Assembly: GCA_025350645.1 (NCBI GenBank)
Contig: JANXXM010000145.1
Span: 1-64,000 of the forward strand
Origin: Ferruginibacter sp.
Lineage (GTDB): Bacteria > Bacteroidota > Bacteroidia > Chitinophagales > Chitinophagaceae
Direction of reading: 5' to 3'
DNA: 64,000 nucleotides
Below are positions 50,300 through 59,430 of the stretch, one piece after another. Under the pieces are notes generated by a model. The model was not told the DNA's origin. It did no database searches and saw only the letters and a program-made list of their open reading frames with translations. Position 1 is the first letter of the stretch. Each line of letters begins with the position of its first letter. Both the position numbers and the translations under genes were made by a program.

Positions 50300-51751
50300 T
50301 TAATGTGCATGCTCCACTTCTTCAATATAAAATTTTTCTGCATCCGCTTTTTCTATATCTCCCATTTTCACTTTATAGTTTTCGCCACTAGTTTTAAGTA
50401 TTGATTTAATTTCTGCTACAGCAATAACTGGGAAGTATTTTGCAAAAAGGAAAAAGCAGGTAAAGAACAATCCGAATGTACCCAGGTAAAATCCTATTTC
50501 ATAAATACTGGGGCTGTAATACGTACTCCATGCACTGGGCAAAAAATCTCTGTAAACAGAGGTAACTATAATTACAAAACGCTCGTACCACATACCAATA
50601 TTTACGATAATACTCATAAAGAAGGTAACAGAAACATTTCTTCTTAATTTTTTACTCCAAAATAATTGTGGGGATACTACATTACAAAACATCATGAGGT
50701 AATAACTCCAGCCATAAGGGCTAAATATGTTCCCCCTGTTTTGAAAGAATGCATGTATTTCATACGGATTTTGACCGTACCATGCAATAAACAATTCAGT
50801 TAAATAAGCTATACCTACAATACTTCCTGTAAGCACAATTACTTTGTTCATAGCTTCTATATGCCCTATTGTAATATAGTCCTGCAGGTTCAATACTTTT
50901 CTTACAATAATTAAAAGCGTTTGCACCATTGCAAATCCGGAGAATATAGCTCCCGCCACAAAATATGGCGGAAAAATGGTTGTATGCCAGCCAGGTACTA
51001 CAGATGTTGCAAAGTCAAAAGATACTATGGTATGAACAGAAAGTACTAGTGGTGTACTTAAACCTGCAAGTACCAGCGAGAGAGATTCGAAACGCTGCCA
51101 GTGCTTTGTACTGCCCGTCCAGCCAAATGCTGCTACGCCATACATCATTTTTCTGAATTTGGTTTTTGCCCGGTCTCTTACTGTAGCAAAATCCGGCAAT
51201 AAACCACTATACCAAAATAATAATGATACTGTAAAGTACGTTGATATTGCAAACACATCCCACAGCAACGGGGAGTTAAAGTTTACCCAAAGCGGGCCTC
51301 TTGTATTTGGATAAGGAAGAACGAAGAAAGCCATCCAAACCCTACCCATGTGCCATATAGGAAACTGCCCTGCACACATTACCGCAAAAATTGTCATCGC
51401 CTCTGCCGCTCTGTTTACACCTGTTCTCCAACCTTGCCTAAATAATAATAATATCGCAGAAATTAACGTACCTGCATGGCCAATACCTACCCACCACACA
51501 AAGTTGGTGATATCCCAACCCCAGCCAATCGTTTTGTTCAGGTTCCATTGGCCAATACCATAAGTAACTTCTCTGTAAATACTGTATACACCAAACATTA
51601 GTAATGCCACACTAATGTAAAAACCAATATACCAAAGCCTGCTGGGCTTCATCTCTATTGGGCTTATAATATCCTCTGTAACCTGGTGGTAATCCTTGTT
51701 ACCGTCTATAAGCGGCTCCCTTTGTTGTGATTCGTATTTGAGTAATGACAT
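50300..51751 (-). CDS. actC: Alternative complex III subunit ActC (NrfD/PsrC-like)
   Basis: NFVWWVGIGHAGTLISAILLLFRQGWRTGVNRAAEAMTIFAVMCAGQFPIWHMGRVWMA. Confidence 0.9.
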   Translation of the reverse strand: MSLLKYESQQREPLIDGNKDYHQVTEDIISPIEMKPSRLWYIGFYISVALLMFGVYSIYREVTYGIGQWNLNKTIGWGWDITNFVWWVGIGHAGTLISAILLLFRQGWRTGVNRAAEAMTIFAVMCAGQFPIWHMGRVWMAFFVLPYPNTRGPLWVNFNSPLLWDVFAISTYFTVSLLFWYSGLLPDFATVRDRAKTKFRKMMYGVAAFGWTGSTKHWQRFESLSLVLAGLSTPLVLSVHTIVSFDFATSVVPGWHTTIFPPYFVAGAIFSGFAMVQTLLIIVRKVLNLQDYITIGHIEAMNKVIVLTGSIVGIAYLTELFIAWYGQNPYEIHAFFQNRGNIFSPYGWSYYLMMFCNVVSPQLFWSKKLRRNVSVTFFMSIIVNIGMWYERFVIIVTSVYRDFLPSAWSTYYSPSIYEIGFYLGTFGLFFTCFFLFAKYFPVIAVAEIKSILKTSGENYKVKMGDIEKADAEKFYIEEVEHAH

Positions 51752-51932
51752 ATTGTAAAAATGTGCTTGCTAGCTTATTGCTAAACTTGTTAATTATTTA
51801 ATCTTACTACATTTTATTTTGAGCCCGGCAAAAACAACAACATCCTTCCACTTCACTGGCGTTGCACCTTTGTGCATTTTATCTTTATTCAACTTTATTT
51901 GCCTGTTTTCAGGCTCCTTTATTCCTCGGAAT

Positions 51933-54900
51933 TTAAGCGCCAACCTTTTCCATTTTTTTCTCATCCTTTTTTTGCTCTGTATGCTCTTCCCCATCTTCTT
52001 TTATTCCTACAAACCTGTCTGTGTTTCTTACTTTGGCCAGGTAACTTACGTTTGGTAAAACATGCAATTGTTCCAGCACATAAAAATTACGATTTACCTG
52101 CTCCACATTTCTTATTTTATAAACATCACTTTCTTTATCATTCATATTACCAAATGCAATAGAATTTGTAGGGCAGGCCTGTGCACATGCTACTTTTACA
52201 TTTCGCACCATTGTAGGGTCCTGTTGTTTTTTTGCTTCCAGTTTTGTCTCCTGTAGTCTTTGCACACAAAAAGAACATTTTTCAATAACACCTCTGGCTC
52301 TTACCGTTACATCTGGGTTTAATACCATCCGGGTAAGGTCATCATTCATTTGCAGCGTTACCTCATTGGTGTCTATACCAATTAAAGGTTTTTGATTGTC
52401 TTTAAAACTATCCGAACCATTAAAATCGAGCCAGTTAAAGCGACGTACTTTATAAGGGCAGTTATTGGCGCAATACCTTGTACCAATACAACGATTATAC
52501 GTCATCTGGTTCAATCCTTCACTGCTATGATTGGTAGCAGCTACCGGGCATACATTCTCGCATGGTGCGTTATCACAGTGCTGGCACATCATAGGTTGAA
52601 AAACAACACTCGGATTTTCTGCTGATCCCATAAAGTATCTATCTATTCGCAACCAGTGCATTTCGTGTGCTCTTTGTACCTGTATTTTTCCAACTACACT
52701 TACATTATTTTCTGCAGTGCATGCTACTACACATGCGCTACAACCTGTGCAGGTGTTTAAATCTATACTCATCCCCCATTTTATTCCTGGTCTTTCAAAA
52801 TCCGGGTATTGAGTTGCATCTTTTCTAAAATCTTCTTTACCTACAGGTGTTATTTCTTCTCTCTCTTTTCTGGGCTCTTCTAAAACTCCTTCAGGGTTTT
52901 TAATAAAACTTACCAGGTTGGTTTCATAAATAACCGGCCTGCTTTCAGATGAACCATGCACCTGTGTTTGTGCAAGTGGGTAAGTATCTGCGGTTTTTTC
53001 TAAAATGGCAGGTACACTATAACTCATCGTTACGCCATCAAACCCTACAAATGGGTATGCATTTTGGCCGGCTCCATAAGCTGCCATTCCTATCCTGTCC
53101 AAGTTTATATCTTTTTTCTCCGGAGAAGTGTTGGCGCTTTCTCTGCCATAACCTAAAGCAATACCTACAGTAGAGGGATGAACTCCCGGGATAATTAATG
53201 CTGGTAGCCGCAGCTCTTTACCATTTACTATAATTTTTATTACAGGCTTTTCCGGATGCACTTCATATTTGTCAGCATCTTTAGCACTATTTGGGTTGGC
53301 TACATCAAAACCAAATAATTCTTTAGCTAATGCAGGGCTTACCATAGCATAGTTATCCCAGGTTACCTTAGATACAGGGTCTGGCAGTTCCTGCAGCCAC
53401 GGGTTGTTTGCCTGGCTACCTGTACCTACCGAAACTTTTTGATACAAAACAATTTCCTTTTCCCCTGCTTTTACAACTCCTATTTTAGCAGCAGCGTCTG
53501 CAACCTTAGCTGCACTATAAGCAGCTAAGGTTATGGGAGCAATTGTTTCTACTATTCCATCCTGTAATGCCTTATCAAAAAGATCTGCACTGCCCAGTTT
53601 TGCTGTCCAAAATTCTTTAAAATAAATATCATAAGCATCCAGAGAGGCTGGCTGACGGGGTACAGATGTTTTAAAATCTCCTTTAGAAGAATCGGCTACG
53701 GCCGTTGCTACATTTACAGCAGCCACCTGCCCGCTCCATTTTAAGAGTGATGTTTGAAAATTTCTTGTCTTGAATAATGGATATATAACAGGCTGTATAA
53801 TGCTGATGTATCCTGCTTTTGGTTCTGCATCACCCCAGCTTTCCAACCAGTGATGCGATGGGATAATATATTTACATTGTTCCGCAGTTTCATTTAATGA
53901 AGCATTAAATGAAATACTTAAAGGCAATTTTGATAATGCTTCACCAAATTTTTTACCTTCTGCATAACTATATACCGGGTTACAATCATAAATTAACACT
54001 GCTCCTACATTGCCGGCGGCCATATCCGCAGATAATTTTACCATATCTGTGTCTATTCCTTTTCTCACATTGGTTGTAGCACCCCAGTTGATTGTAGTAC
54101 CGTTTGCTCCTATAATTTCGTTAATGGCATTTACTATTATTTGAACATTTGCATCATTGCTGCCGCACACTACTAATGATGTTCCTTTTGCAGCAGCAAG
54201 TAAAGCCGCAGTTTTATTTATTCCCTCAGCCAGGTTACCATCAGCAATGGCCGGCGCTACAACTGTGCCTCCTAATTTTGACAATAATGCCAATGCAATT
54301 GCACCAGTTTGTGATGGCTTGTGTGTATAACGGTCATCTGCATTACTACCCGTTAAACTCATTATACTTTCAAACTGTATATGCCTGCAAATGTCTGGTT
54401 TTTCTCCTTTAATTTTTTTATTTTCACCATACTGCCTGCTAAATTCTACAGGTGTAAGCCATGTACCTAAAAAATCTGCGCCAAGACTTACAATTGTTTT
54501 TGCTTTATCAAAATGATAATCTGGCAATATTTTTTTACCATACGAAGCTTCATTTGCCAGCAACATACCACTGTAACTTACTGCATCATACTGTATGTGC
54601 GTGCTACCGGGATACTTGGCTAAAAATGCTGCAATAATTTGTAATGTAGAAGGGGAAGTTATAGTAGAAGTAAGCAAAACTATCGGGCGACCGGCAATTG
54701 CTGCCATACCATCGGCAATCATTTTATCAAATACATCAAAGCCAGGTACTTCCTTAAAATCTGTGCCTGCTTTTTGTAATGGATGGCGAAGGCGTGTAGG
54801 ATCATACAAATCCAGCACGGAAGCCTGTGCCTGGGCATTTGTTCCTCCTTTTGTAAGAGAAGAAAGTTCGTTACCTTCTATTTTAATTGGCCTGCCATCT

Positions 54901-55235
54901 CTTTGCTTTACAACCACGCTTATAGCATCGCCGCCGTTTATATAAGTAGATGCATAATAATTTGGTACTCCTGGTATAACATTATCTGGTCTTTGCAAGT
55001 AAGGCACCGCCTTTCTTACGGGCATTTCGCAACTGGCTGCAATGGCTGCAGCTGCAGTACTAAAGCCAAGATATTTAAGAAAGTCTCTCCTTGGTGTTTT
55101 TATATCCAGCAAACCTTTACTGTCTAACTCTTCTATAGGTAACAATTCTTCCTGAAATTCCTTTGCGGCTGATTTCTTAAATGCATCTGTGTGATTAAGT
55201 TCTCCGAAATTTTGCCAGTACTGGTTATTGCTCAT
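51933..55235 (-). CDS. actB: Alternative complex III subunit ActB (TAT-variant signal, molybdopterin-like + FeS fusion)
   Basis: PRRDFLKYLGFSTAAAAIAASCEMPVRKAVPY; ferredoxin clusters CTGCSACVVACTAENN, CQHCDNAPCENVCPV, CIGTRYCANNCPYKVRRFNW. Confidence 0.93.
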   Translation of the reverse strand: MSNNQYWQNFGELNHTDAFKKSAAKEFQEELLPIEELDSKGLLDIKTPRRDFLKYLGFSTAAAAIAASCEMPVRKAVPYLQRPDNVIPGVPNYYASTYINGGDAISVVVKQRDGRPIKIEGNELSSLTKGGTNAQAQASVLDLYDPTRLRHPLQKAGTDFKEVPGFDVFDKMIADGMAAIAGRPIVLLTSTITSPSTLQIIAAFLAKYPGSTHIQYDAVSYSGMLLANEASYGKKILPDYHFDKAKTIVSLGADFLGTWLTPVEFSRQYGENKKIKGEKPDICRHIQFESIMSLTGSNADDRYTHKPSQTGAIALALLSKLGGTVVAPAIADGNLAEGINKTAALLAAAKGTSLVVCGSNDANVQIIVNAINEIIGANGTTINWGATTNVRKGIDTDMVKLSADMAAGNVGAVLIYDCNPVYSYAEGKKFGEALSKLPLSISFNASLNETAEQCKYIIPSHHWLESWGDAEPKAGYISIIQPVIYPLFKTRNFQTSLLKWSGQVAAVNVATAVADSSKGDFKTSVPRQPASLDAYDIYFKEFWTAKLGSADLFDKALQDGIVETIAPITLAAYSAAKVADAAAKIGVVKAGEKEIVLYQKVSVGTGSQANNPWLQELPDPVSKVTWDNYAMVSPALAKELFGFDVANPNSAKDADKYEVHPEKPVIKIIVNGKELRLPALIIPGVHPSTVGIALGYGRESANTSPEKKDINLDRIGMAAYGAGQNAYPFVGFDGVTMSYSVPAILEKTADTYPLAQTQVHGSSESRPVIYETNLVSFIKNPEGVLEEPRKEREEITPVGKEDFRKDATQYPDFERPGIKWGMSIDLNTCTGCSACVVACTAENNVSVVGKIQVQRAHEMHWLRIDRYFMGSAENPSVVFQPMMCQHCDNAPCENVCPVAATNHSSEGLNQMTYNRCIGTRYCANNCPYKVRRFNWLDFNGSDSFKDNQKPLIGIDTNEVTLQMNDDLTRMVLNPDVTVRARGVIEKCSFCVQRLQETKLEAKKQQDPTMVRNVKVACAQACPTNSIAFGNMNDKESDVYKIRNVEQVNRNFYVLEQLHVLPNVSYLAKVRNTDRFVGIKEDGEEHTEQKKDEKKMEKVGA

Positions 55236-55238
55236 AAT

Positions 55239-55270
55239 AATTTATAATGTGATAATTTGCTGATTATTTC
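55239..55270. repeat. 8-bp-periodic microrepeat upstream of actB
   Basis: AATTTATA ATGTGATA ATTTGCTG ATTATTTC. Confidence 0.3.
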
Positions 55271-55342
55271 CATCCGTTAGAATTATACAAAGCTTTGATC
55301 TAAACATCAACATATAACTCAATGCCTTATTTGCTAATTTTC

Positions 55343-56614
55343 TTAATAGTGACATTTTTGACATTCCGTTCCACCAATTTTTTCTACTGTTACACTATCC
55401 AACTTATGGTTTTTAATATCGGTATGAAATTTTTCGTAAATACTGTAAAACTTATTTCCTGTACTGTCATCTTTATTGTAAAAATCTACTTTAGATTCTC
55501 TGTGGCAATTGATACACCATCCCATACTTAAATCTGAAAACTGATATACTTCCGGCATTTCCTGAATATTGCCGTGGCAGGTCTGACAGTTTTGTTTGCC
55601 CACTTTTATGTGCTGGCTGTGGTTAAAGTACACATGATCCGGAAGGTTATGAATTCTTATCCACTCTATGGGATGAGCACCATCAGGTATGCCATCTTTG
55701 TTATTATCCGGATTGTATTCTTTTTTCTCTGGGTTCCAGCCGGTGTAAGAATATAATTTTTGTATTTCCGCAGTACCATTTACCTGCGAACCATCTTCTC
55801 TTACAATCTGTTCCCCTTTGTATTCCTTAATAGCCATGTGGCAGTTCATACATACGTTTACAGAGGGAATGCTCCCCTGCTTGCTATCCTGTGCACCACC
55901 ATGGCAATACAAACAGTTTATCTGGTTTATACCAGCATGTACTTTATGAGAATAATAAATTGGCTGCTGCGGCTGGTAATGTTTGGATCGTCCCAGGCCC
56001 ATAGCTGCATTTATAGTAAGATAACCACCCATGCCAAAAAGCAAAAAAACGGCAGTCATTAAATATGTTTTATTTCTGTAAAAAGGTACTGGCTCGCCAC
56101 GAAGTACACCTTCCTTTTCATCCGTAAGTTTTCTCAAGTTACTGTTTACCTGTAATAAAATAAAAGCAATGATGGCTAGTGCAAGAGTAAGAATACCGAA
56201 TAGAAGAGAGTTGTTTTCACCATCTGGCTGTTCTCCTCCCACCGGGCCTTTTGCCACAGGAGCTACATAATCATTTGCATATTTTAAGATAGCATCAACT
56301 TCTTCTTTTTTCAATTGACCGAAAGCGGTCATTACTGTAGGTTTCCATTTATCATACAAGTTTTTAGCATAAGGATCAGCAGCAATCATTCCGGCAGGAT
56401 TTTTCATCCACTTGTATATCCATTCAGCATTTGGCTGCCTGGCCACTGCTCCTTTAAGTGCAGGGCCTGTATAATCCTGATCTGGCTTATGACAATTGGA
56501 GCAATTTGCCTTAAAAAGTGCCTCACCGTCAGCTGCAAAACTGCTATTTGATATGATGTTTAGAAACAAAAGGCTTGCAAGAAACCGATAAATGAATTTT
56601 GATTGACGATTCAT
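55343..56614 (-). CDS. actA: Alternative complex III subunit ActA, multiheme cytochrome c
   Basis: Six CxxCH motifs: CSNCH, CLYCH, CMNCH, CQTCH, CINCH, CQKCH. Start MNRQSKFIYRF at 56614 preferred. Confidence 0.88.
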   Translation of the reverse strand: MNRQSKFIYRFLASLLFLNIISNSSFAADGEALFKANCSNCHKPDQDYTGPALKGAVARQPNAEWIYKWMKNPAGMIAADPYAKNLYDKWKPTVMTAFGQLKKEEVDAILKYANDYVAPVAKGPVGGEQPDGENNSLLFGILTLALAIIAFILLQVNSNLRKLTDEKEGVLRGEPVPFYRNKTYLMTAVFLLFGMGGYLTINAAMGLGRSKHYQPQQPIYYSHKVHAGINQINCLYCHGGAQDSKQGSIPSVNVCMNCHMAIKEYKGEQIVREDGSQVNGTAEIQKLYSYTGWNPEKKEYNPDNNKDGIPDGAHPIEWIRIHNLPDHVYFNHSQHIKVGKQNCQTCHGNIQEMPEVYQFSDLSMGWCINCHRESKVDFYNKDDSTGNKFYSIYEKFHTDIKNHKLDSVTVEKIGGTECQKCHY

Positions 56615-56844
56615 ATAAGAAACCGGGGGTTTTTCGGAAAATAAATCAATTCCGAGTGCAAAAATAAGACAGGATGTTGACAAACTATCAACAATTGATA
56701 ATTTTTTTTACCTTATTTATACTCGTATTTACCAAATGCTTTATATTAAAATTTTATCCTCTTTTTAATTTATAATTGATAATTAAATAAGAGGCATCTA
56801 AAAAAAAGAATATTTTTTAAAAAAAAATCGGGCAATTTTGCGGC

Positions 56845-57723
56845 ATGTTTAAAAATCTTCGGAGCAGGTGGAAGGTTACAGGTTTACAGCTACTATTCGT
56901 TATTGCAACATTTGCTTTAGGGGGTAGTTTATGTGGCTATATAGGCAGAAAATTATTGGACCTTTTTAATATAGAAAAAGCTGTTGTATGGGTAATAATG
57001 TATGTAGTTATCATTACTACTTTATGGCCATTATGTGTAGTAGCGGTAAGTATTCCGCTTGGGCAGTTTTCTTTTTTTAAAAATTATCTCAAAAGGATTT
57101 TTAGCCGGTTAAGCGGCGGCAATAAAACTATGCCTGAAGACAAAAAAATTAACGTAGCTATTTTTGCAAGTGGCGCTGGCAGTAATGCTTTAGCGGTAAT
57201 TAAGCATTTTTCCGATAATAAAAATATACTCGTAAAAGTTATCATTACCAATAATGCTGCTGCAGGAGTAATAGCAATTGCAAAAAATGCTGCAATTATT
57301 TATGAAATTATTAATCCGAAAAATAATAATTCACAATCTTATTTGGAAGTTTTAAAAAAGTATAAAATTGATTTCATACTTCTTGCGGGCTATTTAAAAA
57401 TGATTCCGGCAAATGTGATAAAAGCATACCCAAAAAAGATTATAAATATTCACCCTGCATTATTGCCGGCGTATGGTGGTATTGGCATGTATGGTATGCG
57501 TGTGCATGATGCTGTAGTTGCTGCAAAGGAAAGAGAAAGTGGCATTACTATCCATAAAGTAGATGAAATATACGACAACGGGGAAATTATTTTTCAGGAG
57601 AAATTTGAATTATCAGCAAATGAAACTGCAGATACACTGGCTGCAAAAATTCATTTGCTAGAGCATAAGTGGTATGGCAAAGTTGCGGAGGAAGCTATAT
57701 ATAAAATTCATAACCTTGTATAA
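56845..57723 (+). CDS. DUF6787-like membrane domain fused in frame to PurN
   Basis: N-term RWKVTGLQLLFVIATFALGGSLCGYIGRKLL...; C-term NVAIFASGAGSNALAVIKHF...INIHPALLPAYGGIGMYGMRVHDAVVAAKERESGITIHKVDEIYDNGEII. Possible internal start ATG 57130. Confidence 0.8.
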   Translation: MFKNLRSRWKVTGLQLLFVIATFALGGSLCGYIGRKLLDLFNIEKAVVWVIMYVVIITTLWPLCVVAVSIPLGQFSFFKNYLKRIFSRLSGGNKTMPEDKKINVAIFASGAGSNALAVIKHFSDNKNILVKVIITNNAAAGVIAIAKNAAIIYEIINPKNNNSQSYLEVLKKYKIDFILLAGYLKMIPANVIKAYPKKIINIHPALLPAYGGIGMYGMRVHDAVVAAKERESGITIHKVDEIYDNGEIIFQEKFELSANETADTLAAKIHLLEHKWYGKVAEEAIYKIHNLV

Positions 57724-57759
57724 AAAGGAGCTAATAAATTACCGCTTTTTGTATAATTT

Positions 57760-58344
57760 TTATCGCAAGTTATGAATGTACTCGTTATTTAAGAATTGCT
57801 TTCTTACATCATTCAAATCTTTTAAAATACTGGCATCTATCAGCGTATTGCCAATCTCCATTTTAAACCCTCCAATCAGTTCTGGCTGTACTGCAGTTTC
57901 CAGTTCAATAGTACTGGTGGTACTATTTTGTACTTTTTCCATCAGGCTTTTTTTCAATTCATCACTTATAGATACTGCTGTAGTAATTTTTACTGTTTGA
58001 ATTTTTTTAAGCTGGTTATATTGTATAATAAAGGCTGTAGCAATTTCGGGTAAATTACTCTCTCTTGTTTTTACGGTAAGCAGGTTTATAAAAAGGGCGC
58101 TGAGCTTAGTTATTTTTTGACCTATAACAGCAGCTATAATTTTATCCTTCTTATCTCCTGCTATAATAGGGCTTCGCAGCATTGCTACAAAATCAGGGTT
58201 TTGTTTAAATAGCTGTTGCAGCATTTTCATATCTGCATAAACATCATCCAGCACATTTTGTTCAATGCTAAGGTCTAATATGCTCTTTGCGTATCTTGTT
58301 GCTAAGCGTGGATTATTCATGAAAACAATTTGAAAATTTGCCAA
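57760..58344 (-). CDS. atpH: ATP synthase F1 subunit delta
   Basis: NPRLATRYAKSILDLSIEQNVLDDVYADMKML; C-term LIGGFKMEIGNTLIDASILKDLNDVRKQFL. Confidence 0.93.
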   Translation of the reverse strand: MANFQIVFMNNPRLATRYAKSILDLSIEQNVLDDVYADMKMLQQLFKQNPDFVAMLRSPIIAGDKKDKIIAAVIGQKITKLSALFINLLTVKTRESNLPEIATAFIIQYNQLKKIQTVKITTAVSISDELKKSLMEKVQNSTTSTIELETAVQPELIGGFKMEIGNTLIDASILKDLNDVRKQFLNNEYIHNLR

Positions 58345-58401
58345 GCGATACTATTTCAGTATAGCTTTGTTTTATAAAATCTACTGTTTAGGCAGTGCCT
58401 A

Positions 58402-58896
58402 CTAATTCAGTTTTATTTCTCCCGCCAGGCTATTGATATAATTTTCCTGTTCTGCCTGGTTGCCCAATTCTCTTCTCAATACTTTTTCTGAAACTTCTAC
58501 CACTAGTTTTCCTACCTGGTTTTTTATATCTGTGATAGCAGCCATTTTTTGGTGCTGTATAGATGCGCTGGCTTCTGTAATTATTTTTGCAGCCTGTATT
58601 TTGGCATCTTCTTTTGCATCTGCAATCATTTTATCTCTTATAACTTTTGCTTCTTTAAGCATAGCTGCACGCTCTTCTCTTGCAGCCGCAAGTAAGTTTT
58701 CGTTTTCTCCTTTTAACTGGGCCATTTCCATCTTCACTTTTTCTGCCTGTGCTATAGAATCTGCAATATTTGTTTCCCTTTCATTCAACCCTTTTAATAT
58801 AGGCTTCCATGCATATTTGCTAAGCAAAAATAATACAACAAGAAACGCAATGAGAGTCCATACTATTAGGCCAAGGTGTGGTAATAATAAATCCAT
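58402..58896 (-). CDS. atpF: ATP synthase F0 subunit b
   Basis: PHLGLIVWTLIAFLVVLFLLSKYAWKPILKGLNERETNIADSIAQAEKVKMEM. Confidence 0.94.
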   Translation of the reverse strand: MDLLLPHLGLIVWTLIAFLVVLFLLSKYAWKPILKGLNERETNIADSIAQAEKVKMEMAQLKGENENLLAAAREERAAMLKEAKVIRDKMIADAKEDAKIQAAKIITEASASIQHQKMAAITDIKNQVGKLVVEVSEKVLRRELGNQAEQENYINSLAGEIKLN

Positions 58897-58903
58897 TGTA
58901 AGA

Positions 58904-58980
58904 GTATTTAGTATTTAGATATTAGATTTAAGACATAAGACAAGCTGATTACAGTTGTCTGCTATCTGGCATTTGATTTT
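58904..58980. repeat. 7-bp-periodic microrepeat upstream of atpF
   Basis: GTATTTA GTATTTA GATATTA GATTTAA GACATAA GACAAGC TGATTAC AGTTGTC TGCTATC TGGCATT TGATTTT. Confidence 0.6.
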
Positions 58981-58992
58981 TGTATGTTTAAA

Positions 58993-59031
58993 ATTACTGC
59001 ATCTGCCGCCCTACGCATTAGATGCAGTAAT
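58993..59031 (-). terminator. 12-bp perfect inverted repeat just after atpE (terminator/attenuator-like)
   Basis: ATTACTGCATCT / AGATGCAGTAAT, 15-nt loop, TTTT on minus-strand 3' side. Confidence 0.6.
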
Positions 59032-59049
59032 GTTTTGTGTGCAAGTGGC

Positions 59050-59313
<264 letters not shown>

Positions 59314-59350
59314 TTATATGTGAAAAATAGAATTCTTAATTCAAATAAAA

Positions 59351-59422
59351 GTATTAACTATTGAGATATGAGTATTGAGATACAACCTTCAAACCAAGTT
59401 ATTTTGTTACTCATATCTCAAT
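59351..59422. repeat. 7-bp-periodic microrepeat plus 15-bp perfect inverted repeat in atpB/atpE spacer
   Basis: GTATTAA CTATTGA GATATGA GTATTGA GATACAA; ATTGAGATATGAGTA (59360-59374) / TACTCATATCTCAAT (59408-59422). Confidence 0.65.
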
Positions 59423-59430
59423 AATAAAAT

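Noticed and set aside
56767-56787. AATTTAT AATTGAT AATTAAA short heptad-like series
   Set aside because: Only three AT-only units; cannot be separated from base-composition noise.
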